Positions 17,880 through 26,054 of a stretch of 43,774 nucleotides of DNA are shown in pieces; the first letter of the stretch is position 1, and the number at the start of each line of letters is the position of its first letter. The notes beneath the pieces are model-generated. The model was not told the origin of the DNA and made no database searches. It saw nothing but the letters and a program-made list of their open reading frames with translations. Made by a program: the position numbers and the translations under genes. Source of the DNA: Lachnospiraceae bacterium (GTDB lineage: Bacteria; Bacillota; Clostridia; Lachnospirales; Lachnospiraceae); contig JAAUZU010000012.1 in the NCBI GenBank assembly GCA_014804445.1, forward strand, positions 125,776-169,549. Direction: 5' to 3'.

Positions 17880-19922
17880 TCAAATCATAAGTTCCAGCAC
17901 CGTGTCATATCCCTTTTCAACGGCTATCTGCATGGGCGTCACACCCTGATTGTTGGCATGGTTGTAGTCGGCGCCTTTCTTAATCAGGAAACGGGCAACC
18001 TCTTGATTCCCGTATCGTAACGCGTGATACAATGCCGTGTTGCCGTTATGATCTGCTATGTTGACGTCAGCTCCGGCTCTGACAAGCTCCTTTACCACTT
18101 CTTTGTAACACTGGTTCTGGGTATTGAGAATCAGCGCCGTATTGCCCCTGTTATCCGTCCGGTTCACATCCACATTCTTATCCAAAAACAGGGGAAGCAG
18201 CTCTCTGGTGGTATTGAGGTCCAGATACTGCAAAAGCATAAGGGGCGTGCTGCCGTCGTTTCTCGGAATATCCAGATGCGTCAGTTCCTTCAACAGCTTT
18301 TCCCTATCCTGCGAGTTCAGGTCTCCGCCAAATTTCTTCTTCATAACAGCAAGATGGGCAGGCGTCTCTCCGCTCATGTTCTGCATGGTATCGTCTGCTC
18401 CGGAAGCAACAAGCATCCTTGCCGCATCGACGCTTCCATATATGCAGGCTGTGTGAAGCGGCGTATTGCCCGCCTCCGCCGGTTCATCCTCCGTGATATG
18501 GATATCCGCACCTTTATCTATCATAACCTTCAGCATCTCTGCGTGGTTATTGCGCGCCGCCCAGTGCATTGCCGTGGTTCCCTTATTATCCACCTGCTCC
18601 ATGGATTCTTTTGAAAAATATTCTGCGGCTTTTTCATAATAATCATCTTTTTGTCCGCCAAAAAGCATGGTTCGCTTCTGCAGGGAAGCCACAATATTGG
18701 CCGGCGTCCTGCCCTGCACCACAGCTTCATTGACATCCACGCCAAGCGCAAGAAGCTTCTCAATCACCCTGATTCCATAATTGCCGCCGATACATGCATC
18801 CCTGAGACATTTCACTTCTCCGCTTCTGTGAATCGGCATCGTAAAATCTATACCTGCTTCCTTGCACAAATCAAGCACTCTGCAGTCTTTATCATTGTTG
18901 AACGCATTGTGCAGAATACCCAGAATGCAGTAAAGCTCATCATCATCATCGGTATCTATCTGCCGAATCAGCCTCTTTGCGAGATACAAAGCCGGCGTTA
19001 TTTTGTCAATGTCATTTGACGGAATCGCAAACGCATTGCTTGTAATCCGCGCAAAATTGTTCATGTCAAGCCTGATGATGTCGCAGTCTCCCTCTGCGCC
19101 ATGCTCCTTCAGCACCATACAGAGCGCCTCATTTCGATAATCCATGGCTATCGAAAGCGGCGTCCTGCCCTCCTCATTCGCCTGATTCACCAGGCTGCTG
19201 TTTTCCGCAAGACGAAATGCCGCCGTCATATGGCGCTTTACTATAGCAGTAAGCAGAAGTGTATTGCCCTTTTCATCGATATAATCGGTCTCAGCGCCCC
19301 TTTCCAGAAAAATATCCGTCAGCGCCCAGGAACAATTCGAATAGTCACTGTGCAGCATCAGAACCAATGGCGTCATTCCCGTACTGTCCTTTTGGTTGAT
19401 GCCTTCCCCCAAAAGGCCGGCAATCGACGCTCTCTGTTCTACATTGTGCTCCATGGCTGCATACACATTTGTCATGCCTTCAATGCGGGGATAAGCAAGA
19501 TAATGATAGCCGTTTCTTCCTGCCGCATCGGAAACATCTGTTTTTGCCCCATGCGAAAGCAGAAGCTCCGCCATCTTTAGATTGCCGCAGCAGCAAGCCA
19601 GCATAAGGGGCGTAATTCCCTTGCCCTTTCCATCCGTACAATTCACCTCTGCCCCGTCTTCCAAAAGCTTCTTTACCGCACCATAAAGATTATGCCATAC
19701 AAGAAGTGCAAAGAGATTAAGCCCGACAGAGCCCACCGGTTCGAAGAACGCGTCCGATCCTGTCTCGCTGACACATGCCTCAATTGCCTGCACCTCTTCC
19801 TCTTTGAAAATATCATATCGATAGGTACAGTATTCAAAGTCATCCTCCCACCATGGAATGTATTTTCTGTGAACACTTTCACTTGATTTTACCAGCAAAG
19901 CTGTCAATTCCTTGATATCCAT
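17880..19922 (-). CDS. Large ankyrin-repeat protein
   Basis: The ATG at 19922 has AGGTG nine bases upstream and is preferred to an in-frame GTG 12 bases earlier, giving 680 residues. After an N-terminal region of about 70 residues with no recognised domain (it contains IPWWEDDFEYCTYRYDI), at least a dozen ankyrin units of about 33 residues follow, with hallmarks such as GNTPLHTACIYGS and GNTALYHALRYGN. A non-ankyrin stretch of roughly 90 residues splits the array around residues 290-390. The last unit stops abruptly at LELMI. There is no signal peptide or membrane segment, so the protein is probably cytoplasmic. Ankyrin arrays bind proteins, and the partner is unknown. It lies between a second ankyrin gene and nth. 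Confidence 0.9.
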   Translation of the reverse strand: MDIKELTALLVKSSESVHRKYIPWWEDDFEYCTYRYDIFKEEEVQAIEACVSETGSDAFFEPVGSVGLNLFALLVWHNLYGAVKKLLEDGAEVNCTDGKGKGITPLMLACCCGNLKMAELLLSHGAKTDVSDAAGRNGYHYLAYPRIEGMTNVYAAMEHNVEQRASIAGLLGEGINQKDSTGMTPLVLMLHSDYSNCSWALTDIFLERGAETDYIDEKGNTLLLTAIVKRHMTAAFRLAENSSLVNQANEEGRTPLSIAMDYRNEALCMVLKEHGAEGDCDIIRLDMNNFARITSNAFAIPSNDIDKITPALYLAKRLIRQIDTDDDDELYCILGILHNAFNNDKDCRVLDLCKEAGIDFTMPIHRSGEVKCLRDACIGGNYGIRVIEKLLALGVDVNEAVVQGRTPANIVASLQKRTMLFGGQKDDYYEKAAEYFSKESMEQVDNKGTTAMHWAARNNHAEMLKVMIDKGADIHITEDEPAEAGNTPLHTACIYGSVDAARMLVASGADDTMQNMSGETPAHLAVMKKKFGGDLNSQDREKLLKELTHLDIPRNDGSTPLMLLQYLDLNTTRELLPLFLDKNVDVNRTDNRGNTALILNTQNQCYKEVVKELVRAGADVNIADHNGNTALYHALRYGNQEVARFLIKKGADYNHANNQGVTPMQIAVEKGYDTVLELMI

Positions 19923-19942
19923 AATACTTTTCACCTATCCTG

Positions 19943-20917
19943 TTAATTTTCTGCACCCGCAATCAGCAGCTTCTCCACGATATCATTGTTACCGTTCTCC
20001 GTCGCATAGTAAAGCGCCGTATGTTCGTCCATATCTGCACAGGTAAAATCTGCCCCGTTTTCCAAAAGCACACCTACGATATAATTGCTTCCGCTCTTTG
20101 CCGCAATGATAAGCGCAGTCTCGCCACTTCCGTTACGCTCATTGATGTTAGCGCCGCTCTCCAAAAGCTTTTTCACCAAATGCTCGTTGCATTTTTCTGC
20201 TGCAATATGTAACGGAGAATTGCCATAGTTGTCACTGATGTTGACCTTAGCACCGCTCTCCATCAAAAGCTCTGCAATCAGGAGATTATCCTCCGCAACC
20301 GCAATGTACAGCGGCGTAAGCTTTTCATCGTTGCAGGCATTGATATCCACCTCTCCCTTCGCCAGCATGGCTTTCACCACCTCGCTCTGGTTGTTGTAGC
20401 ATGCCTGATGCAGCGCCGTATTGCCAAAGGAATCCACGTTTCCTGTATTTCCTGCCGACACGGCTTCCACAAGCTGCACAAGCCCCATGGCATTGGCGTA
20501 GTCAAGCGCTGTTCTGCCTTTGCCGTCCATCAGGGTTGTATCCGCCCCAAGCTCAATCAAATATTTTGCAGCCTCTGCCTTTTTTGCATCCACCGCATAA
20601 ATAAGAACGGTTCTGCCCTCCTTGTCAGCGGCATCGATATCAGCGCTTTCGTCTGTCAAAAGCTTTATGATTTCTTTATTGCCGGAAACGGCCGCCATAT
20701 GCAGCGGCGTAACGCTTGTGTTGGAAATCTGGCTCACATCCGCCCCTTTTTCCAGAAGCATCTTCACAATGTCCCGATACCCTTTTTTGCATGCATAATG
20801 AAGCGGTGTAAAACCGATTTCATCCACGGCATTTATGTTGATGCCGTCCTTCTTCAAAAATGCCATCACAACGCCTTTCTGTCCGTTCTGGCATGCCTTT
20901 AATAATAGCTTATCCAT
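19943..20917 (-). CDS. Ankyrin-repeat protein made almost entirely of repeats
   Basis: This 324-residue protein is built from about ten consecutive ankyrin units covering the whole chain, from ACQNGQKGVVMAFLKKDG to the last unit DEHTALYYATENGNNDIVEK. Consensus features GFTPLHYACKKGYRDIVKML and GNSPLHIAAEKCNEHLVKKL are well kept. One unit near residue 155 is short (AMGLVQLVEAVSAGNTGNV). There is no catalytic domain, signal peptide or membrane segment. GGAGGG lies five bases before the ATG. The larger ankyrin gene follows after 20 bases, so the pair is cotranscribed and may act together. The function is unknown. Confidence 0.9.
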   Translation of the reverse strand: MDKLLLKACQNGQKGVVMAFLKKDGININAVDEIGFTPLHYACKKGYRDIVKMLLEKGADVSQISNTSVTPLHMAAVSGNKEIIKLLTDESADIDAADKEGRTVLIYAVDAKKAEAAKYLIELGADTTLMDGKGRTALDYANAMGLVQLVEAVSAGNTGNVDSFGNTALHQACYNNQSEVVKAMLAKGEVDINACNDEKLTPLYIAVAEDNLLIAELLMESGAKVNISDNYGNSPLHIAAEKCNEHLVKKLLESGANINERNGSGETALIIAAKSGSNYIVGVLLENGADFTCADMDEHTALYYATENGNNDIVEKLLIAGAEN

Positions 20918-20955
20918 TTTATCCCTCCATTTTTATCTTTAAGAGCCTGTTTGTT

Positions 20956-21495
20956 TTACAGTATACATTCCAACTGACAGTCAAACGGCTCTTTTTCTAC
21001 ATGTGCAGCATTACATTCCTCAGCCCACGTACAGCCAAGGCTTCGATAAAACGCCTGACTTTCCACTGCCGAATGTGCTGAAATATACAGCTTCCCCGCG
21101 CCTTTTTCCTTCGCCCAGCGCTTTGCCTCTGCAAAGAGCTTTTTGCCGATTCCATGTCCGCGCAAATCCTCTGATACATGTATGGCGGACAAATCCAGAT
21201 ACTCCTTCTTTTTTCCAAAGAAGTCCGCCTCCACGGAAACAAAGCCTTTTAGCTTTCCTTCCTGAAATGCACCATATACCAGACCGCCTGTGGTAAGTGT
21301 ATTTTTCAGGCAGCCTACCAATATCTTATATTCTTCCTCGCCCCAGTCATCCACAAAAGGAGCGTCTTGAATTGCCCACTCTCCGTTCCGTTTGCGCCAG
21401 CATTTTGTTACTACCTGATGCCTTTGAAAATGTGCAAATAATTCCACCGCCAGTTCTTCAAAAGCCACATTCCTGTAGGTTGCCGTTTCCTGCAT
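20956..21495 (-). CDS. GNAT family N-acetyltransferase
   Basis: This 179-residue protein has the acetyl-CoA binding motif A of the GNAT fold, LSAIHVSEDLRGHGIGKKLF, with the R-x-x-G-x-G core, followed by the motif B region QAFYRSLGC. The N-terminal part (FEELAVELFAHFQRHQVVTK) is specific to a subgroup I cannot name. It transfers an acetyl group from acetyl-CoA to an amine of an unknown acceptor in the cytoplasm. GGAGG lies upstream of the ATG, and a promoter is predicted at 21556-21584. It precedes the ankyrin genes by 38 bases and may be their cotranscribed leader gene. Confidence 0.88.
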   Translation of the reverse strand: MQETATYRNVAFEELAVELFAHFQRHQVVTKCWRKRNGEWAIQDAPFVDDWGEEEYKILVGCLKNTLTTGGLVYGAFQEGKLKGFVSVEADFFGKKKEYLDLSAIHVSEDLRGHGIGKKLFAEAKRWAKEKGAGKLYISAHSAVESQAFYRSLGCTWAEECNAAHVEKEPFDCQLECIL

Positions 21496-21555
21496 TTCAT
21501 GTCCTCCGTGTCAGACCGCTCTGCGCCGAATTTCTTCTGCATTTCTTACAGTCCT

Positions 21556-21584
21556 ATTATACACAGCGGTATCGCAAATTACAA
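21556..21584 (-). promoter_or_regulatory. Sigma-A-type promoter upstream of the GNAT gene
   Basis: On the minus strand, TTGTAA (21584-21579), a 17-base spacer and a perfect TATAAT (21561-21556) lie about 60 bases before the GNAT start. The -35 element covers the stop codon of the upstream gene. It probably drives GNAT, both ankyrin genes and nth. Confidence 0.65.
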
Positions 21585-22574
21585 TTTAAAATTGTTTTCC
21601 ATATATTGTTTTAAAAAGCTTAACACCTCTATGGTACAGTCCACAACACGATTATGGCTGTAGTGTCTGTTACAGGAAAAGTATTTGAAATATCCCCATG
21701 GGTCCTTCACCTGAGGCCCCCAATCCCACAACCCGTCCTCGCGGGCGTTTTCCAAAAGCCACTCCACAGCATTCTCCAGATACATTTTGGAACCCCTGAA
21801 CCGATTTATATAGTGAAAGGTTTCAAACCATCGCCTTGTCTGTCTGAAAACAAAGCTATCCGGAAGCTTATCGGGCGTTTTCTCCCAAAAGTAACCGTTT
21901 TCATTGGCATGGCCTCCCAGATGCCTCAGCATGGCCGCTTCCAAAGCATCCGATATTTCCCAACGCCTTTTCAACAGTAAGTCACTCTGCATGGGCACCA
22001 ACCGATTCTCCCTCGTCAGAAATATCTCATGCTGCGCCGCCTTATCCTTTTCATAGGAATACTCTCCGTCCTCATATGCCCTATTTGCGATATACAGCCA
22101 CTGATAGTAAGTTTCATCACAAAGCGGCGACCCGGGTGTGATTGCCTCCAGCAAATTGCAGACTATCGCTTTCTGCCAGGGGATTGCACGCTCATTTTTT
22201 TCAAAAACTCCTTCCTTACTCCTGCCAAGCAGTATATCCTGCAGATACTCACCTGCCATGAACAGAATATCCCTGTCCTCTATCGTGAGACCGATATAGA
22301 GACAGCGCTCGATTCCAACGCCGGAGGTGGGAATCTTTGCCTTCACGGAATAATCCTTGGAGCGAAGCTTTCCCCAGCCGCCGTTTATATCCTGTGTCTG
22401 ATACATTTCCTCCACAATGTCACTTTCCAAAAACGCCTTGCGCAGCGCGGACAGTGACGTATCCTCATATGGAGTATCAAGAAACTGAAACAACACCTTA
22501 TACTGTACTGCCGGATATTCGCAAAAGCGAAGCAGCGCCGCCGCATGTTCATGGAATTCGCTCTTTGTTATCAT
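21579..22574 (-). CDS. Uncharacterised protein, possible alpha/alpha-toroid (terpenoid cyclase-like) fold
   Basis: This 331-residue protein is soluble, with no signal peptide. Two aromatic-glycine motifs, QDINGGWGKL (near residue 60) and AREDGLWDWGPQ (near 285), resemble the QW/GG-W repeats of prenyltransferase and squalene-cyclase-like toroids. The remaining helices are rich in Trp, Tyr and Arg (RRWFETFHYINRFRGSKMY). The acidic DXDD-type catalytic motif of cyclases was not seen, so a cyclase activity is not claimed. GGGAGAAC precedes the start. It lies between rlmH and the GNAT gene. The family is not recognised with certainty. Confidence 0.7.
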   Translation of the reverse strand: MITKSEFHEHAAALLRFCEYPAVQYKVLFQFLDTPYEDTSLSALRKAFLESDIVEEMYQTQDINGGWGKLRSKDYSVKAKIPTSGVGIERCLYIGLTIEDRDILFMAGEYLQDILLGRSKEGVFEKNERAIPWQKAIVCNLLEAITPGSPLCDETYYQWLYIANRAYEDGEYSYEKDKAAQHEIFLTRENRLVPMQSDLLLKRRWEISDALEAAMLRHLGGHANENGYFWEKTPDKLPDSFVFRQTRRWFETFHYINRFRGSKMYLENAVEWLLENAREDGLWDWGPQVKDPWGYFKYFSCNRHYSHNRVVDCTIEVLSFLKQYMENNFKL

Positions 22575-22619
22575 AAGAATGCCGTTCTCCCTTCAAAGAT
22601 ACATCAGACTGTTCCGCCC

Positions 22620-23099
22620 TTACTTATGATACGGTGCCCCGCTTATAATCCGGTAGCCGCGGTATATCTGCTCACACAAAATCACACGCATAAGCTGATG
22701 GGGAAAGGTCATATCCGAAAAACTCAATGAAAAATCGGCTCTCTTTATGACTGCTTCATGCAGCCCAAGGGAGCCTCCAATGACAAACTGTATATGGCTT
22801 TTTCCGGAAAGCCCTGTTTTTTGCAGCAATTCTGCAAATGCAACGGAATCCAGCTTTTGCCCTTTGATGACAAGGGCAATGACAAAAGCATCCTCCTTCA
22901 CTTTGGAGAGCAGCCTTTCGCCTTCTTTTTTCTTAATCTGCTCCTCCGCCAAAGCGCCGGCCCCATCCGGCGTCTTTTCATCTGCGACCTCGACTATCTC
23001 GGTTTTGCAGTAAGCAGAAAGGCGCTTGCAGTATTCCTCTACCGCATCTTTATAAAACTTTTCCTTTATTTTTCCGACACATACGATTGATATTTTCAC
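22620..23099 (-). CDS. rlmH: 23S rRNA (pseudouridine-1915-N3)-methyltransferase
   Basis: This 159-residue SPOUT-class methyltransferase has the SAM-binding knot sequence FVIGGSLGLHEAVIKRAD, followed by the conserved SFSDMTFPHQLMRVILCEQI and the C-terminal YRGYRIISGAPYHK, all diagnostic of RlmH. It methylates pseudouridine 1915 in helix 69 of 23S rRNA on assembled 70S ribosomes. Length matches the family. The start overlaps the stop of the upstream membrane protein gene by four bases (ATGA), indicating coupled translation. Confidence 0.97.
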   Translation of the reverse strand: MKISIVCVGKIKEKFYKDAVEEYCKRLSAYCKTEIVEVADEKTPDGAGALAEEQIKKKEGERLLSKVKEDAFVIALVIKGQKLDSVAFAELLQKTGLSGKSHIQFVIGGSLGLHEAVIKRADFSLSFSDMTFPHQLMRVILCEQIYRGYRIISGAPYHK

Positions 23100-23707
23100 T
23101 GTTCAAAAATTTCCCCGTAAAGTTCGTCAACAAAATGCTCCAGAAAGCCCTCGTCGAGATTTAAAAACTGCTTTTGGATTTTTTCTTTCATAAGAGACAC
23201 TCTTTTGAAATACATTTCTTCCTCCGGCATATTTTCCCACTCTTCACGGACGGATGCGGGCGCTTCCTCTGATACACAGCCATTTTCCTGTTCAAACAAT
23301 TCTTCGTCCAGTTTTTTGGCTTCAAAATGGCTGAGGCACCATTTCTCCATCGTACCGCGGAGAGAATTTTCCGACTCTGCTTTTTTGGCAAAAATCCGGT
23401 AGGATTTCATGGAAATCATGCCCATGACAATAAAGAGCAGGAACAATGCGCTCATAACGCCATACGTCATGTATTTGGTGGTGCCGCTCAACCGAATGGG
23501 AAGAACGCCAGCAATGCCCAAAATCATAATAATCATGCCCACAACGCCAAAAAGCAGCAGCAAATAAGCCGACGATTTATTGTCTTCTGCTTTTGCAGCG
23601 CTGTTTTCATAGACAGCCGACGGCTGCAGCGGTGTTTTTCCCGCTGCATTTTCATTTTCTGCCGTCATCTTTTTCTTTTCAACCTTCTCCTCTGGGCCCT
23701 GTGGCAT
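23096..23707 (-). CDS. Small membrane protein of unknown function
   Basis: This 203-residue protein has a polar, lysine-rich N-terminus, two membrane segments (LLLLFGVVGMIIMILGIAGV near residues 49-68 and VMSALFLLFIVMGMISM near 81-97) and an acidic cytoplasmic C-terminal region that ends FVDELYGEIFEQ. I recognise no family. GGAGGG lies seven bases before the ATG. It is coupled to rlmH by a four-base overlap and follows the NfnB-like gene by 37 bases. The segment layout suggests both termini in the cytoplasm. Confidence 0.75.
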   Translation of the reverse strand: MPQGPEEKVEKKKMTAENENAAGKTPLQPSAVYENSAAKAEDNKSSAYLLLLFGVVGMIIMILGIAGVLPIRLSGTTKYMTYGVMSALFLLFIVMGMISMKSYRIFAKKAESENSLRGTMEKWCLSHFEAKKLDEELFEQENGCVSEEAPASVREEWENMPEEEMYFKRVSLMKEKIQKQFLNLDEGFLEHFVDELYGEIFEQ

Positions 23708-23744
23708 AAATTATCCCTCCATCCCATTATACTTCACGATTTTC

Positions 23745-25130
23745 TCATTTCTTTTGTAAAAATTCGTCAATTCCCTTTGCGCCTGCTTTTCCGGCTCCCA
23801 TTGCCAGAATAACCGTCGCTGCGCCCGTCACGGCATCGCCGCCCGCATAAACGCCTTCCTTTGTCGTCTTTCCGTTTTCCTCCTCGGCAACGATACACTG
23901 CCACTTGTTGACCTCAAGTCCCTTTGTAGTCGAAGAAATCAACGGATTGGGGGAGGTTCCCAGAGACATAATAACGGTATCCACCTCTATCACAAACTCA
24001 GAGCCCGGTACTTCCACAGGACGTCTTCTGCCGGATTCATCCGGTGCGCCAAGTTCCATGCGGATACATTTCATACCGGTTACCCAACCCTTTTCATCTT
24101 CCAGAATTTCCACCGGATTGGTCAAAAGGTCAAAGATAATCCCTTCTTCCTTTGCATGATGTACCTCTTCCACACGCGCAGGCAGCTCTTCCTCACTTCT
24201 CCTGTACACGATATGTACCTCCGCGCCCAGTCTGAGTGCCGTTCTTGCAGCATCCATGGCAACGTTGCCGCCGCCGACTACTGCAACCTTCTTTCCTCTC
24301 ATAATAGGGGTATTGGCATTTTCATCAAATGCTTTCATCAGGTTGCTTCTGGTGAGGTACTCATTTGCAGAAAATACGCCGTTTGCATTTTCCCCGGGAA
24401 TTCCCATGAATTTGGGAAGTCCTGCGCCGGAACCGATGAAGACTGCCGAAAAGCCTTCCTCCTCAAGCAGTTCGTCGATGGTAACGGATTTTCCCACCAC
24501 CACATTCGTTTCTATGGTCACGCCAAGCGCCTTTACATTTTCAATTTCCTTTGCCACGACATCCTGCTTTGGCAGACGGAATTCGGGAATTCCATATACC
24601 AGAACGCCGCCCGGCTCGTGAAGCGCTTCAAAAATGGTAACTTCATAGCCCATCTTTGCCAAATCGCCTGCGCAGGTAAGTCCTGCCGGTCCGGAACCGA
24701 TAACCGCAACCTTTTTGCCGTTCTTCTCCTTTGCACCCTCCGGCTTTACACCATTTTCTCTTGCCCAGTCGGCAACGAAGCGTTCCAGCTTTCCGATGGA
24801 AACAGGCTCGCCCTTGATGCCACGGATACATTTTCCTTCACACTGGCTCTCCTGCGGGCAGACTCTTCCGCAGACTGCCGGAAGCGCCGATGATTCGCTG
24901 ATAACCTGATAAGCGCTCTCGATATCACCTGTCTTGACATGTCCGATAAAAGCCGGAATATCAATCGCAACAGGACATCCCTTTACGCACTGTGCATTTT
25001 TACAGCCGATGCAGCGTCCTGCTTCCTCTATGGCTTCTGCCTTATCATAGCCAAAACATACTTCTTCAAAGTTCGCTGCACGTACCTTGGGGTCCTGCTC
25101 ACGAACGGGTACTTTCTTCAAAACGTCCAT
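23745..25130 (-). CDS. nfnB: GltD-like flavoprotein, probable large subunit of NADH-dependent ferredoxin:NADP+ oxidoreductase
   Basis: The protein has 461 residues. Cysteines C40, C43, C48 and C52 (CIGCKNAQCVKGCP) and C87, C91, C97 and C101 (CGRVCPQESQCEGKC) form the two-[4Fe-4S] N-terminal domain of the glutamate synthase small-subunit family. An FAD-binding VAVIGSGPAGLTCAGDLAKM (near 147) and an NAD(P)-binding VAVVGGGNVAMDAARTA (near 286) follow. Databases often name such proteins homotetrameric glutamate synthase. Here no glutamate synthase large subunit is nearby, while a PyrK/SudB-like FAD/NAD protein lies 32 bases upstream, the arrangement of NfnAB. NfnAB couples NADH and reduced ferredoxin oxidation to NADP+ reduction by electron bifurcation. 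Function is inferred from the pairing. GGAGAT precedes the ATG. Confidence 0.85.
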   Translation of the reverse strand: MDVLKKVPVREQDPKVRAANFEEVCFGYDKAEAIEEAGRCIGCKNAQCVKGCPVAIDIPAFIGHVKTGDIESAYQVISESSALPAVCGRVCPQESQCEGKCIRGIKGEPVSIGKLERFVADWARENGVKPEGAKEKNGKKVAVIGSGPAGLTCAGDLAKMGYEVTIFEALHEPGGVLVYGIPEFRLPKQDVVAKEIENVKALGVTIETNVVVGKSVTIDELLEEEGFSAVFIGSGAGLPKFMGIPGENANGVFSANEYLTRSNLMKAFDENANTPIMRGKKVAVVGGGNVAMDAARTALRLGAEVHIVYRRSEEELPARVEEVHHAKEEGIIFDLLTNPVEILEDEKGWVTGMKCIRMELGAPDESGRRRPVEVPGSEFVIEVDTVIMSLGTSPNPLISSTTKGLEVNKWQCIVAEEENGKTTKEGVYAGGDAVTGAATVILAMGAGKAGAKGIDEFLQKK

Positions 25131-25162
25131 TTTTTATCTCCTTCATTCTTATGATTTCAATT

Positions 25163-26041
25163 TTACCGGCAGTTTCCGCATCCGCCATGGTGGGAGCTTC
25201 CTTCCTTTGCTTTTAAGAAAGCGCGTCCTTCTGCGGTTTTATAGATTTGCTGCCTCTGCATCGCTTCATCAAAATTCACCTGATGCCCGTCAAACTCCGG
25301 TCCGTCCACGCAGGCAAATTTTACCTTGCCGCCCACGCTGACGCGGCATGCGCCGCACATTCCCGTACCGTCCACCATAATGGGATTTAAGCTGACAATA
25401 GTGGGGATTCCCAAATCCTTTGTCAACAGACAGACAAATTTCATCATAATCATAGGTCCAATCGCCACACAGGTATCATACTTCTTTCCGGATTCCACAA
25501 GTTCCTTTATGGTCTGTGTCACCATACCGCTTCTGCCATAGGAACCGTCGTCGGTGGTGACATAGAGATTGCCGGCTACCGCTTCCATCTCCTTTTCCAG
25601 AATCAGCATATCCTTGGTTTTAGCGCCAACAATCACATCTACATCAATGCCGTGCTCATGCAGCCATTTCACCTGCGGATAAACCGGAGCGGTTCCAACA
25701 CCGCCTGCCACAAAGAGCATCTTCTTTTTCTTAAGCTCCTCCAAATCCTCTTCCACAAACTCGGAAGCACAGCCCAGCGGACCGACAAAGTCTCTGAAGG
25801 AATCTCCCGCCTTTAAGGAAGCCATCATCTGGGTGGAAGCACCCACAATCTGAAATACGATGGTAATCGTTCCCTTTTCCCTGTCATAGTCACAGATAGT
25901 CAACGGAATACGTTCCCCCTCGTCGTCCTTTCTGGCAATGATAAACTGCCCCGGGTTACAAGCAGCAGCAATCCTTTTTGCCTCCACTTCCATCAGGTAA
26001 ATGTTGTCTGCCAGTTCCTCTGCTCTTAAAATCTTATACAT
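25163..26041 (-). CDS. nfnA: FAD/NAD-binding, [2Fe-2S] protein, probable small subunit of NADH-dependent ferredoxin:NADP+ oxidoreductase
   Basis: The ATG at 26041 has GGAGG six bases upstream. A longer upstream frame runs inside the next gene and is rejected. The protein has 292 residues: an N-terminal FAD domain (CNPGQFIIARKDDEGERIPL), an NAD domain (KKKMLFVAGGVGTAPVYPQV) and a C-terminal cluster site with C229, C232 and C244 (DGTGMCGACRVSVGG), as in PyrK-type and sulfide dehydrogenase beta subunits. An unusual tail HHGGCGNCR adds C288 and C291. With the GltD-like neighbour it fits NfnAB or NADPH:sulfur oxidoreductase. PyrK itself is unlikely because no pyrD is adjacent. Confidence 0.85.
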   Translation of the reverse strand: MYKILRAEELADNIYLMEVEAKRIAAACNPGQFIIARKDDEGERIPLTICDYDREKGTITIVFQIVGASTQMMASLKAGDSFRDFVGPLGCASEFVEEDLEELKKKKMLFVAGGVGTAPVYPQVKWLHEHGIDVDVIVGAKTKDMLILEKEMEAVAGNLYVTTDDGSYGRSGMVTQTIKELVESGKKYDTCVAIGPMIMMKFVCLLTKDLGIPTIVSLNPIMVDGTGMCGACRVSVGGKVKFACVDGPEFDGHQVNFDEAMQRQQIYKTAEGRAFLKAKEGSSHHGGCGNCR

Positions 26042-26054
26042 AGTAATCCTCCAT

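Noticed and set aside
24156..24893. 245-residue plus-strand frame
   Set aside because: It lies wholly antisense to the GltD-like gene, whose cysteine motifs and nucleotide-binding motifs prove the minus-strand reading.
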